Assembly: GCA_964453155.1 (NCBI GenBank)
Contig: CAYVQU010000121.1
Location: forward strand, 1-16,232
Source of the DNA: CAYVQU01 sp964453155
Lineage (GTDB): Bacteria; Chloroflexota; Anaerolineae; Anaerolineales; UBA11858
Direction of reading: 5' to 3'
Length of the DNA: 16,232 nucleotides
Shown: in pieces, positions 6,053-13,188 of the stretch
Layout: each line of letters starts with the position of its first letter
Numbering within the stretch: the first letter of the stretch is position 1
Position numbers and translations under genes: made by a program
Notes under the pieces: generated by a model
Databases searched by the model: none
What the model saw: the letters and a program-made list of their open reading frames with translations, nothing else
What the model was told of the DNA's origin: nothing

Positions 6053-7053
6053 CCCAGTAACGCCCTCACCCGCCGTTCGGCTTGGGTAATGGGGCTATCA
6101 GCCATACTCATCGCTTCGGCCTCAGAGAGACGGGGGTATCCGGCCTCCCGTTCAGCCTGGAATTTTTGAGCAAATTCGCCCGATTGAATTTCGGACAAAA
6201 TTTCTGAGAAAGTTGCCCCCAGTCCCATCCCCATAAACTGCATGGTGCGAATAAAGCCACCAAACATAGCTGTTGGCCCGTGAACACTCGAAGCCTTAAA
6301 GAAGCCTTCTTCTCTGAATGAGCGGAAGACCATTTCCATCTCTTCCGACATGTACATTTCCATTACCAGGGCTTCGGGGGGAATCCCCGCGTCTTCACCA
6401 ATAGCAAAAGCTTGCATGATCGCTACGCCCAACACCGCCCCCATCGTTTGTTCTATAAAAAGATCGATATCGGCTTCGCGCCGGGCATCGAGTTCTAAAG
6501 CGCCCGCGTGCAAAACCCCGGCTGCGTTCGCCAGTCCTAATAATCGAGACCAGGCCTGCCCACTGGCATCGGCTTCAACCGAAATATAAGCGAAAAACCC
6601 TTCCTGATTCAAGTAACGTTGGCGGGCATTTTCTCCGGCCATTCGGGGGGCTAATAATAAAACATCGATTCCAGCTGGGGGAGCAATCAAGTTATAGGCC
6701 AGGGTGTAGCCGGAGGCGAACACAAGTGCCGAACCCGGTTTGAGAACTGGGGTAATATCGGTAGCAAAAACTTCGGGGATAACTTCATCGGAGAGTAATA
6801 TCAGAACAATGTCGGCTGCTTGAACCGCGGCCGAAATGGATAGAACCTGAAAATCATGCTCCCGGGCTTGGTCGGCATAATCATCGTCAATATTGCCGAT
6901 GACCAAATTGGTAATCCCCGAATCCCGTAGATTTAGAGCCATGGGCTGTCCCAAATGACCGTAGCCCAAGACAGCAATCGTTTGACCAGCTAACGCGGTC
7001 GGGTCAGCATCTTTGGCTGTAAAAAAGCGAACGCCAAGTTTTTCGGCTGACAT
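6049..7053 (-). CDS. Ketol-acid reductoisomerase-like protein (IlvC paralogue, substrate unknown)
   Basis: A 334-residue NAD(P)-binding protein with ketol-acid reductoisomerase layout: a Rossmann motif GYGHLGQ at 30-36 followed by ALNLRDSG, a LAPRMAGENARQRY segment (134-147) like the IAPKGPG region of IlvC, and an all-helical C-terminal half. The Mg-binding block DLFIEQ (Asp197, Glu201) is kept. However, the FAHGF/SHGF histidine used by true IlvC is replaced (FASGY, Ser114), the ECLHE glutamate spacing is changed (residues 232-238), and SISNTAEYG reads SVHGPTAMFGG. No other branched-chain amino acid gene is adjacent. I infer a paralogue with altered chemistry rather than the valine/isoleucine enzyme. 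A near-perfect AAAGGAGG Shine-Dalgarno lies 4-5 nt before the ATG. It is 11 nt after the HAD gene and so probably in its operon. Confidence 0.8.
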   Translation of the reverse strand: MSAEKLGVRFFTAKDADPTALAGQTIAVLGYGHLGQPMALNLRDSGITNLVIGNIDDDYADQAREHDFQVLSISAAVQAADIVLILLSDEVIPEVFATDITPVLKPGSALVFASGYTLAYNLIAPPAGIDVLLLAPRMAGENARQRYLNQEGFFAYISVEADASGQAWSRLLGLANAAGVLHAGALELDARREADIDLFIEQTMGAVLGVAIMQAFAIGEDAGIPPEALVMEMYMSEEMEMVFRSFREEGFFKASSVHGPTAMFGGFIRTMQFMGMGLGATFSEILSEIQSGEFAQKFQAEREAGYPRLSEAEAMSMADSPITQAERRVRALLG

Positions 7054-7064
7054 TTTAACCTCCT

Positions 7065-7742
7065 TTATTTAGAGAAAAGTTCCGTCACATCAATTTCTGC
7101 TAGACTGGTGATGACCTGCGCAACACCGGGTATTCGACCTAATTTTACGTGGGTATTTACAGGACCGAGGGCGATGATATGCCCAATTCCAGCATTCTGC
7201 GCGGCCTGGATCCCAGAAGTCGAATCTTCAACTACGACACATTGAGCCGGGTCTAAATCGAGAAACTGAGCCGCCCGCAAATATAAATCGGGGGCTGGTT
7301 TCCCTGCAATCTGGCCATCATCAAATGCGACCTGGGCGTGATCAAACCAATTGGAAAGCTGTAGCTCTTGAAAAAAGAAATCGACATTATTCTGAGCCGA
7401 TGCGGTCGCGATGGTATGGGGGATGTGTTTGGTGACCAGGTCATCCAAAAGGATGATCGCTCCCGGGGAGAGTTTAAATTTGGTCTCCAGCGCCAGGCAC
7501 ATATTACGGTAAATGGTTTCTTTCTGCTCTAGCCATTCTTCAGCTTGCCTGGAATTGATTTCATGCCCAAGTAAGTACTCCAGGGTATATTGACCGTTCC
7601 GACCATGGATGTGGATGTCAATTTCTTCATCGCTGAGGGGTTCGGCCCGTAACTGGGATGCGAATTTTCGCCAGGATTGCCGTTGAAGGTGGTCATCCCA
7701 AAACAGGACACCGTTAAAATCAAATATCAGACCAGAAAACAT
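7065..7742 (-). CDS. HAD superfamily hydrolase, beta-phosphoglucomutase-like
   Basis: A 225-residue soluble HAD phosphatase with a helical cap after motif I. Motif I is DFNGVL (Asp8 nucleophile; the second catalytic position is Asn10 instead of Asp), motif II is ATASA (Ser/Thr), motif III is the lysine of GKPAPDLY, and motif IV is VVVEDSTSGIQAA with paired acidic residues. This places it with subfamily IA enzymes that act on sugar phosphates, such as beta-phosphoglucomutase or 2-deoxyglucose-6-phosphatase types; the substrate is not predictable. The Asn at position 10 occurs in some HAD subgroups but removes the usual acid/base, so turnover may differ. A GGGGAGG Shine-Dalgarno precedes the ATG. 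It heads a probable pair with the reductoisomerase-like gene 11 nt downstream. Confidence 0.88.
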   Translation of the reverse strand: MFSGLIFDFNGVLFWDDHLQRQSWRKFASQLRAEPLSDEEIDIHIHGRNGQYTLEYLLGHEINSRQAEEWLEQKETIYRNMCLALETKFKLSPGAIILLDDLVTKHIPHTIATASAQNNVDFFFQELQLSNWFDHAQVAFDDGQIAGKPAPDLYLRAAQFLDLDPAQCVVVEDSTSGIQAAQNAGIGHIIALGPVNTHVKLGRIPGVAQVITSLAEIDVTELFSK

Positions 7743-7800
7743 GATTTGCCTGCCTCCCCGCCGATAAAACGGGTCAAAATAAGAAAGAGATGGAAATTAT

Positions 7801-8808
7801 TTAGGAGTGGTTCTTAAAATCTGAAATCAGATTCTGCCAGAAATCGTCGCGTTCCCCAGGGATAAAGGGCGTGTACAGTGTCAGGCGATTGGTCAAACCG
7901 GTATAGCGATCAAGCAGGGCCGCACCGACGTTATCGGGATCAGCCACGACCGCGTAGGTCGCAATCATTTCGTCAGTTATAAAACTGCCCATTTGATCCC
8001 ATTTTTTGCGGATCGCCAACCCGGATAGCTTTTCGGAAATATCAGCCCAGCCATGCAGCTGAAAAACCCGCCGGTAGGAGGGCGTGGACGCATAAAAAGC
8101 AATCTGGCTGCGGACGAATTCTTTTTCTTCGGCTGAAGTGACCACAAATGCCGTTGTCGAAATGTTGACATCATCCAGCGTTCGATCCTGCTGCCGGGCA
8201 CCTGATTCAATAGCAGGCAGTAAGATTTCGCGTAGATACTTGGCGGAATTGAGCGGGTGGACGTGGAAACCATCGGCGACTTCGCCTGCCAACCGGGCCA
8301 GGCCCGTATTGACTCCTGCGATATAAATTGGAATTTTAGGATGTTCTATTGGCCCTGGATTAAAAAATGGGGCCATCAAGGTCAGCTTGTAATAATCACC
8401 CCGGAAATTTAATCGCTCCCCAGTTTGCCAGGTTTGCCAAAACGCCCGAATTGCTAAGATTTGCTCGCGAAGTTTTGCGACCGCCGAGGCTGGCCAAGAC
8501 ATGCCAAAGCGACGCTCGATATGCCCGCGCACTTGGGTTCCCAGCCCTAAGATAAAACGGCCCTTCGAAGCCTGGGCTAAATCCCAAGCGGTATAGGCCA
8601 GTGTTGCAGGTGAGCGTGCAAACCCGATCGCTACCGCAGTGCCGAAAATGAGTTTGTGGGTATGTTCGGCAATCAGCGGTCCGGGGAGAAATGGATCGTG
8701 CTGGGTTTCAGTCGTCCAAACCGCGTCGAACCCCGCTGCTTCGATGGCGCGGGCGTATATTGGTATTGCGGCCAGATTAACAGGCGGGAGGGCGGTGTCG
8801 ATTTTCAT
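7801..8808 (-). CDS. LLM-class F420-type oxidoreductase (TIGR03617-like)
   Basis: A 335-residue luciferase-like (beta/alpha)8 barrel protein. Recognisable segments are AAGFDAVWTTETQHDPFLP (about 28-46), GTAVAIGFARSPATLAYTAWDL, ASKGRFILGLGTQVRGHIERRFG (85-107), and IPIYIAGVNTGLARLAGEVADGFHVHP. These are typical of the F420-dependent group known as TIGR03617, found mainly in Actinobacteria and Chloroflexota. The cofactor is inferred from family; FMN use is possible and the substrate is unknown. Its ATG lies 3 nt after the stop of the M42 peptidase gene, with no strong Shine-Dalgarno of its own, so translational coupling is likely. A 58-nt gap separates it from the HAD gene downstream. Confidence 0.88.
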   Translation of the reverse strand: MKIDTALPPVNLAAIPIYARAIEAAGFDAVWTTETQHDPFLPGPLIAEHTHKLIFGTAVAIGFARSPATLAYTAWDLAQASKGRFILGLGTQVRGHIERRFGMSWPASAVAKLREQILAIRAFWQTWQTGERLNFRGDYYKLTLMAPFFNPGPIEHPKIPIYIAGVNTGLARLAGEVADGFHVHPLNSAKYLREILLPAIESGARQQDRTLDDVNISTTAFVVTSAEEKEFVRSQIAFYASTPSYRRVFQLHGWADISEKLSGLAIRKKWDQMGSFITDEMIATYAVVADPDNVGAALLDRYTGLTNRLTLYTPFIPGERDDFWQNLISDFKNHS

Positions 8809-8811
8809 CGG

Positions 8812-9876
8812 TTAGACACCGTCATCCGCTGCCAGCAAATATGCCAAAATCCAATTGGTGGTTGCCTCTAGGGCCTCAGTGTGGGTGCGTTCATAATTAT
8901 GCGAGGCGTCTACGCCCGGTCCGATCAAAGCGACGGCAACGTCACCCCCGGCCCGCCAATAGGCTTCCCCATCTGAGCCGTAATAAGGGTAAATGTCTAC
9001 CTTGAAGGGAATCTCATGATCGGCGGCAAGTTGGCGTAATTTTTGACTGAGACCGTGATGGTACGGTCCGCCCGAATCTTTGACACAAATGGTCGCATTG
9101 AATTCATCTGAGGCCTGGCCATCACCAACCGCGGCCATATCGACGGCTACCAGTTCGGCCATATCAGCGGGGAATCCGGTGGCCGCCCCATGTCCCACTT
9201 CTTCATAATTGCTGATGAGTATTGTGGTTGTTTGGACTGGTTTTAAGCCAGCTTCGTGTAAAGCTTTGACCGCGGTAACAATGTTGGCTACACAGGCTTT
9301 ATCATCCAAATGCCGAGAGCGGACAAAACCGTTGGTAATTTCAACGCGGGGATCAAAAGCGACAAAATCTCCTACTTGAATCCCTAATTTTCTGGTTTCA
9401 TCTGCAGAAGTCGTCTGGGCGTCCAGCCGAACTTCCATGTTCTCGTCATCACGTTTTGTTTCGGTGAATTGACCACCATAAACATGGCCAGAAGCCTTTG
9501 TTAGTAATATCGAGCCGCGCACCTGCTCATCATTGCTGGTAAAAACGGTACAGCCTTCGCCCTCAACCGAATTCCAGCCGAAGCCCCCCAGTTTTGTCAG
9601 TTTAAGCCGCCCGTTGGCCTTGATTTCTTTGACCATCGCTCCTAAAGTGTCGATATGGGCGGTCAATCCCCGACCAGCATCCGATTTCTCTCCAGGGAGC
9701 GTGGCAATCAGAGCGCCCTTACGAGTGTACGATAACTGCACTTCGGGAAATTGCTGCAAGGCCTTGGCGGTGTAATGGATAGCTAAATCTGTTAAACCGG
9801 TCGGGCTGGGGGTATTGAGCAGACCAGTTAAGAATTCGAGCATATAAGGGCTATTGATTGAAGGGAGTTTTGTCAT
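8812..9876 (-). CDS. M42 family metallo-aminopeptidase
   Basis: A 354-residue cytosolic peptidase of family M42 (glutamyl/deblocking aminopeptidase, FrvX/TET type), which forms large tetrahedral complexes that trim peptides released by proteasome-like proteases. Two-metal ligand motifs are in order: TAHIDTLG (His74, Asp76), RHLDDKA (Asp191/Asp192), NYEEVGHGA (Glu225-Glu226, catalytic Glu and ligand), VDMAAVGDG (Asp246), and SHNYERTH (His326/His332). The usual PDZ-like insert between the first two motifs is present. I chose the ATG at 9876, which has AGGA 9 nt upstream; an in-frame ATG at 9933 would add 19 residues and overlap the thioesterase gene. It sits between a thioesterase gene (20 nt upstream) and the luciferase-like gene (3 nt downstream). 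Confidence 0.9.
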   Translation of the reverse strand: MTKLPSINSPYMLEFLTGLLNTPSPTGLTDLAIHYTAKALQQFPEVQLSYTRKGALIATLPGEKSDAGRGLTAHIDTLGAMVKEIKANGRLKLTKLGGFGWNSVEGEGCTVFTSNDEQVRGSILLTKASGHVYGGQFTETKRDDENMEVRLDAQTTSADETRKLGIQVGDFVAFDPRVEITNGFVRSRHLDDKACVANIVTAVKALHEAGLKPVQTTTILISNYEEVGHGAATGFPADMAELVAVDMAAVGDGQASDEFNATICVKDSGGPYHHGLSQKLRQLAADHEIPFKVDIYPYYGSDGEAYWRAGGDVAVALIGPGVDASHNYERTHTEALEATTNWILAYLLAADDGV

Positions 9877-9896
9877 TGTGAAAATTCCTGGAAGCG

Positions 9897-10313
9897 TTAT
9901 AGGTTTTCGTAGGTGGTGATGGTTTTCCGCCATTTGGCAGGGATTGGAATAGTGGTGGCGGTGTGGTAGTCGTAGGCTACCTGGACAGTGGCTGCCGTGG
10001 CATGCAATTTGTTGGTATTTGAATCTTCAATGCTGTAATTTACATCAAAGCTTTTGTTACCCAGTCGATTTATTCGCATTCCAACTTGGATGGTTTGTCC
10101 CCACACAATGGGAGCTAGATAAGTGACCCGCGCCTCTGCCAGAATAATCCCGATCTCTTGGAAAGATTTTCCATCCCACAGGCCAACTTCTTGGACATAT
10201 GCAATTCGAGCCTGTTCAATATAAGTTAAATAACGGGCATTATTGACATGTTGTTGGGGGTCTAAATCACCGTAGCGGACTTCAATGGGATGGTAAAACC
10301 GAAAATCACTCAT
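9897..10313 (-). CDS. Acyl-CoA thioesterase, 4HBT hotdog fold
   Basis: A 138-residue single hotdog domain of the 4-hydroxybenzoyl-CoA thioesterase/YbgC type, which hydrolyses acyl-CoA thioesters in the cytoplasm. The active-site segment RYGDLDPQQHVNNARYLTYI (residues 13-32) holds the conserved Asp and HVNN, followed by the long helix EQARIAYVQEVG. The rest (EARVTYLAPIVWGQTI, NKSFDVNYSI) is the expected beta-sheet. Substrate chain length cannot be told. It starts 7 nt after the GNAT gene, with no clear Shine-Dalgarno, and is likely coupled to it. Confidence 0.9.
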   Translation of the reverse strand: MSDFRFYHPIEVRYGDLDPQQHVNNARYLTYIEQARIAYVQEVGLWDGKSFQEIGIILAEARVTYLAPIVWGQTIQVGMRINRLGNKSFDVNYSIEDSNTNKLHATAATVQVAYDYHTATTIPIPAKWRKTITTYENL

Positions 10314-10320
10314 GTTGAAA

Positions 10321-10743
10321 TTATAACCCTATTGCCTTTCGAAAGAAAATTTCACTCACGCCGCCTTCGTTAATCCCGGCAATCATCCCACAGTCTACAA
10401 AGCCCATATGACGATGCCAGTCCTGGGGTTCGGGTTCATTGGCTTGCGATGAGCTATATAACCACTCGTGCCCCCGTTCTGCCAGATAAGTGCTGGCAAA
10501 TGCCAACAGCGATTTTCCAACCCCTTTGCGGCGAAAAGTATCTTCTACGGTGATCAGAGCGATGTAGGGTACCAAAGACCATAAATATTCCAGGCGCAAA
10601 TACCCAACCGCTTGCCCTTTGATTTCGGCGACGATAACTTCATTTAATTCGATTTTTCGGGCAACTGAATCTCTCGGGATAAAAGAATCTTGGCTGACAA
10701 AGTCTAGATCAGACAAATTAGCAAAGCGAGATATTGGCTGCAT
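10321..10743 (-). CDS. GNAT family N-acetyltransferase
   Basis: A 140-residue single GNAT domain. The acetyl-CoA pyrophosphate loop is RRKGVGKSLL (about residues 70-79), preceded by the beta4 strand YIALITVEDTF and followed by the ERGHEWLYSSSQANEPEPQDWHRHMGF segment typical of motif B. It transfers acetyl groups to an unknown amine. It is the first gene of the minus-strand block; AGGAAAGG lies 6 nt before the ATG. It faces the pilin gene across a 187-nt AT-rich divergent spacer. Confidence 0.88.
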   Translation of the reverse strand: MQPISRFANLSDLDFVSQDSFIPRDSVARKIELNEVIVAEIKGQAVGYLRLEYLWSLVPYIALITVEDTFRRKGVGKSLLAFASTYLAERGHEWLYSSSQANEPEPQDWHRHMGFVDCGMIAGINEGGVSEIFFRKAIGL

Positions 10744-10813
10744 TTCTAACCTTTCCTGCTGGTTGATGCTTGCAATTATGATAATATTCCGGCAATATTC
10801 TAACTGATCTTCA

Positions 10814-10822
10814 TGTTATACT
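10814..10822 (+). promoter_or_regulatory. Candidate extended -10 promoter for the pilin gene
   Basis: TGTTATACT fits an extended -10 (TG, one base, TATACT). No good -35 is seen. It lies about 110 nt upstream of the pilin ATG, leaving a long leader. Nothing else is recognised in the 187-nt divergent spacer 10744-10930. Confidence 0.35.
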
Positions 10823-10930
10823 CTAAATGTTAAAGTTATGTGAAATTATCTTAATATTCTCTGCCAGCCTGACGTTGTACCCTTTATCTAAGTCGATTAT
10901 TTTGAGTGGCAGGTTCGAGAGGATTTTTCT

Positions 10931-11227
10931 ATGAATGATAAAGTCAAAGGGCAAGGGTTAGCTGAGTATGCCCTTATCCTTGCCTTGGTTGCCGTGGTAG
11001 TTATTGTTATTCTAGCGATATTGGGCCCTGCTATCAGCAATGTCTATGATCAAGTCGTAAGTGCCTTGAATGCGACCGGGGGACCTTCGCAAGTAGGCCC
11101 AGGCGGACCGGCAGATTGTTATGGTTCATTTTTGATGCCGGTTATGGTTGGTACTGCCGGAACGGTGATGTTGGTTATGCGGTTTCTCCCACCCAAGTTG
11201 CCCGATCCTGAAGCCGATCTCGCCTAA
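10931..11227 (+). CDS. Flp/Fap-type IVb pilin-like protein with an extra C-terminal hydrophobic segment
   Basis: A 98-residue protein. Residues 4-44 match Flp-type IVb pilins of Tad systems: short basic leader, prepilin cleavage expected after Gly7 (KG/QGLAEY, with Glu at +5 and Tyr at +6), then a long hydrophobic helix to about residue 32 and IGNVYD-like text (AISNVYDQVVSAL). Usual Flp pilins stop near 50-70 residues. This one continues through a Gly/Pro linker (about 49-61) into a second hydrophobic stretch, FLMPVMVGTAGTVMLVMRF, and a charged tail. No tad/cpa assembly genes are in the window, so it is an orphan copy here. An AGAGGA Shine-Dalgarno lies 8 nt before the ATG. It could be a minor pilin or a pilin-derived membrane protein. 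Confidence 0.82.
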   Translation: MNDKVKGQGLAEYALILALVAVVVIVILAILGPAISNVYDQVVSALNATGGPSQVGPGGPADCYGSFLMPVMVGTAGTVMLVMRFLPPKLPDPEADLA

Positions 11228-11286
11228 CCAGCAATCCGCGCGCTAAATTAATCCGAAATCAAAATTTTATTCGCATAGGTCATCAG

Positions 11287-11958
11287 ATGGTTCGCATCCA
11301 GAACTTTGCTGCTAAGGTTTTTACGTCCAAAAACGAACCATTTGCCATTACTGGGGGGATATTTCTGTTTACGCTGTTGTACTATACTCGCTGGTTACCA
11401 GCTCAAGTACTGAGTTTTGTCATTTTAATGGCGGTAACCGCATATTGGACCTTAACGATCCGACAAAAGGGACTTACCTGGCAGGATTTTAAACTCTCAA
11501 AAAACAAACTTTGGCTCCAGGTTTTACTCGCTTTAGGATTGGCCGTTTTTGGCTGGTTTTACTTCCGACAGTATGTCATTTGGACGCGCGGGATCGAGAT
11601 TCCCTTTGGGTATGGGGGCAATATTTTAGCCGTTCTCACCATTATTGGAGTTGCCTCCACCGAAGAAATTTATTTTCGGGGATATTTACAAAATCAACTA
11701 AAGCCTCGATATAGAATTTTGGTTCGGGCTCTGATAGCGGTTTTTGCGATGGCCTTCTATAAAAATATCGTCCATATCTGGGAAGGGATGACTCTGTTCG
11801 CTCACTTGGAATTGCTGTTTGTGGGGATTCTCCATAACATTCTCCCCTCCCTATGGATGGAGTGGTCTGACAATTTATGGGGTCCATTGCTCTTACATGT
11901 TTTTTGGGATTTGTTGGTTTACGCTCCCCTGACTGAAATCCCCTATTGGGTTTTCTGA
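11287..11958 (+). CDS. CPBP family intramembrane metalloprotease (CAAX/Abi type)
   Basis: A 223-residue polytopic membrane protein with CPBP (Abi, PF02517) motifs: EEIYFRGYL with Glu126, Glu127 and Arg131; a second motif histidine at His163 (FYKNIVH); and HVFWD with His204 and Asp208 near the C-terminus. These form the metal-dependent active site inside the membrane, related to Rce1 proteases. Bacterial members serve varied roles, including bacteriocin self-immunity and processing of membrane peptides; the target here is unknown. It lies 59 nt after the pilin gene on the same strand and may be co-transcribed. The Shine-Dalgarno is weak (AGGT about 8 nt upstream). Confidence 0.88.
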   Translation: MVRIQNFAAKVFTSKNEPFAITGGIFLFTLLYYTRWLPAQVLSFVILMAVTAYWTLTIRQKGLTWQDFKLSKNKLWLQVLLALGLAVFGWFYFRQYVIWTRGIEIPFGYGGNILAVLTIIGVASTEEIYFRGYLQNQLKPRYRILVRALIAVFAMAFYKNIVHIWEGMTLFAHLELLFVGILHNILPSLWMEWSDNLWGPLLLHVFWDLLVYAPLTEIPYWVF

Positions 11959-11985
11959 ACCCATCAAAATATCCTAGATTTTTTA

Positions 11986-12018
11986 AGACCTTCCAGGTTT
12001 TTGAAACCTGGAAGGTCT
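11986..12018. repeat. Perfect 15-bp inverted repeat between convergent genes
   Basis: The arms AGACCTTCCAGGTTT and AAACCTGGAAGGTCT pair perfectly around a 3-nt loop. It lies between the 3' ends of the CPBP (+) and AlkD-like (-) genes, where a two-way terminator would be expected. No T-run follows on either strand, so it may be a dispersed palindromic element instead. Confidence 0.8.
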
Positions 12019-12033
12019 GGTTCTATATAAACC

Positions 12034-12711
12034 CTATTTTGCCATAGCCTGTTTTCGCCGTTCGGGGTCCATTTTCTCGATCGCATACCGTAACGCGGTG
12101 CGGGGCATCCGATCTTTGCGTTCCATCACAAAATCAAAGACAGGTTGGGAATCTTTGTTGCTAATTTCCTTCAACATCCACCCATAACCTTTTTGGACGA
12201 GATCATCGCCATCCATCAAAAGCAAGTCAGCGATTTCGAAAGCCGCCGCGAAACTTTGCTTTCGGCGGATGGGATAGATCAACGTCACCGGGGCCCCGCG
12301 GCGGAACCAGCGATTCTCGGAGGTTGCCCACGCTTTCAAGGATGGGATATGCTCTGGGTAGGTATATAGCAAGTGCCCTAAAGCATGCGTACAAAAATCA
12401 TCGCAACTGCCCCAACCGTGGACATATTTTTCCAGCCAACTTTCAAACCGGTCAAAGTCACTGGATTCATACTGCTTGCGAATCCGAAAAGCCCAGTCAA
12501 AGGCGATGACTTCTTCCTCCCAGCGACCGGTATCTAGCAATTGTTCACAGGTCGCGAAGATTTCATTTTTGGATCGATTTTTAACGAGGCCGAAATTCTC
12601 CCGCCCAACCTTGCGAACTGCGGCCGTTTTCAATGTTTTTCCCTTGCGTTTTTGGGGATCTTGTTCAGCAAGGTGAATGGCGGTGCGGATTTGAGAAAGA
12701 ATTGTTGTCAT
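12034..12711 (-). CDS. AlkD-like DNA alkylation repair protein
   Basis: A 225-residue all-helical HEAT-repeat protein of the AlkD/AlkC group (DNA_alkylation, PF08713), which excises bulky or cationic alkylated purines without flipping the base. Typical segments are WAFRIRKQY, WGSCDDFCTHALGHLL (about 112-127), the NRWFRRGAPVTLIYPIR block with the conserved Trp and Arg pair (about 145-162), VQKGYGWMLKEIS, and a C-terminal RTALRYAIEKM. Its N-terminus reads KTAAVRKVGRENFGLV, with Lys/Arg for DNA contact. I use the ATG at 12711; a GTG at 12766-12768 would add 19 residues translated from the heptamer repeat (HHVSRFMVHVS), which looks non-genuine. No Shine-Dalgarno is visible before the ATG. Confidence 0.88.
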   Translation of the reverse strand: MTTILSQIRTAIHLAEQDPQKRKGKTLKTAAVRKVGRENFGLVKNRSKNEIFATCEQLLDTGRWEEEVIAFDWAFRIRKQYESSDFDRFESWLEKYVHGWGSCDDFCTHALGHLLYTYPEHIPSLKAWATSENRWFRRGAPVTLIYPIRRKQSFAAAFEIADLLLMDGDDLVQKGYGWMLKEISNKDSQPVFDFVMERKDRMPRTALRYAIEKMDPERRKQAMAK

Positions 12712-12724
12712 AGGTTTTTTTGAG

Positions 12725-12786
12725 ACGTGAACCATGAAGCGTGATACGTGATGATTTGCCAGATTCACGTATCACGCTTCACGGTT
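12725..12786. repeat. Inverted array of ACGTGAN heptamers
   Basis: Left arm 12730-12751 and right arm 12765-12786 (22 nt each) are inverted copies with one mismatch around a 13-nt loop. The left side is four consecutive heptamers (ACGTGAA, CCATGAA, GCGTGAT, ACGTGAT), and the right side holds three in reverse. It fills the gap between the DUF3795 stop and the AlkD-like start. Confidence 0.85.
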
Positions 12787-12788
12787 TG

Positions 12789-13130
12789 TTACATCAACGT
12801 AGCCCGAATAGTCTCCAAATTCGTTTGTGCCTCCGGCGACATTTCGAAGACTTTTAGCAGTTTCTCGCAGCCGTAATCCTCGCAGTGGGCGCAGTTATCG
12901 ACGCCGTGTTCGATGGCGCTGGCCCGCGTGGGACATTCGCGGCACCATTTCATGATCCGCTGGTCTGATTTGCAACCGTCACACATAATAATAGTGTGAT
13001 CGGTTGAACCTTCAAACCACTCTTGGGCTAGCGTGGTGAGTGCGGGCATATCATTCGCTTGCGTGGCAATATAGGCCGAGCACGCGGCACAATCGAGGCC
13101 GCAGTAGGCCATTAATTCAGGTGTAGACAT
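12789..13130 (-). CDS. DUF3795 cysteine-rich protein
   Basis: A 113-residue protein with ten cysteines arranged as in DUF3795 proteins: AYCGLDCAAC (Cys10, 14, 17), CDGC (50, 53), CREC (63, 66), and NCAHCEDYGC (80, 83, 88) followed by EKL. The spacing suggests binding of zinc or an iron-sulfur cluster; the function of the family is unknown. GGAGAGAA lies 6-7 nt before the ATG, and an extended -10 promoter lies 39-47 nt upstream. It is 58 nt downstream of the TIGR04076 gene but seems to have its own promoter. Confidence 0.9.
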   Translation of the reverse strand: MSTPELMAYCGLDCAACSAYIATQANDMPALTTLAQEWFEGSTDHTIIMCDGCKSDQRIMKWCRECPTRASAIEHGVDNCAHCEDYGCEKLLKVFEMSPEAQTNLETIRATLM

Positions 13131-13168
13131 GGGTGTTCTCTCCGAAAAGTGTTGGTATTTACACCCAT

Positions 13169-13177
13169 ATTATAGCA
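13169..13177 (-). promoter_or_regulatory. Extended -10 promoter of the DUF3795 gene
   Basis: TGCTATAAT on the minus strand is a perfect extended -10 (TG, one base, TATAAT). It would start transcription near 13162 and give a leader of about 30 nt that includes the Shine-Dalgarno. There is no consensus -35, which extended -10 promoters can do without. Confidence 0.6.
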
Positions 13178-13188
13178 TTAATGTTCTA

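Noticed and set aside
9877..9933. Upstream ATG for the M42 peptidase
   Set aside because: It would overlap the end of the thioesterase gene, and the added residues are unlike the family N-terminus; the ATG at 9876 has a Shine-Dalgarno.
12712..12768. GTG start for the AlkD-like protein
   Set aside because: The added residues are a translation of the heptamer repeat and not family sequence.
12725..12786. Insertion sequence or MITE ends
   Set aside because: There is no transposase, no target duplication that I can see, and the arms are short tandem heptamers rather than terminal repeats of an element.
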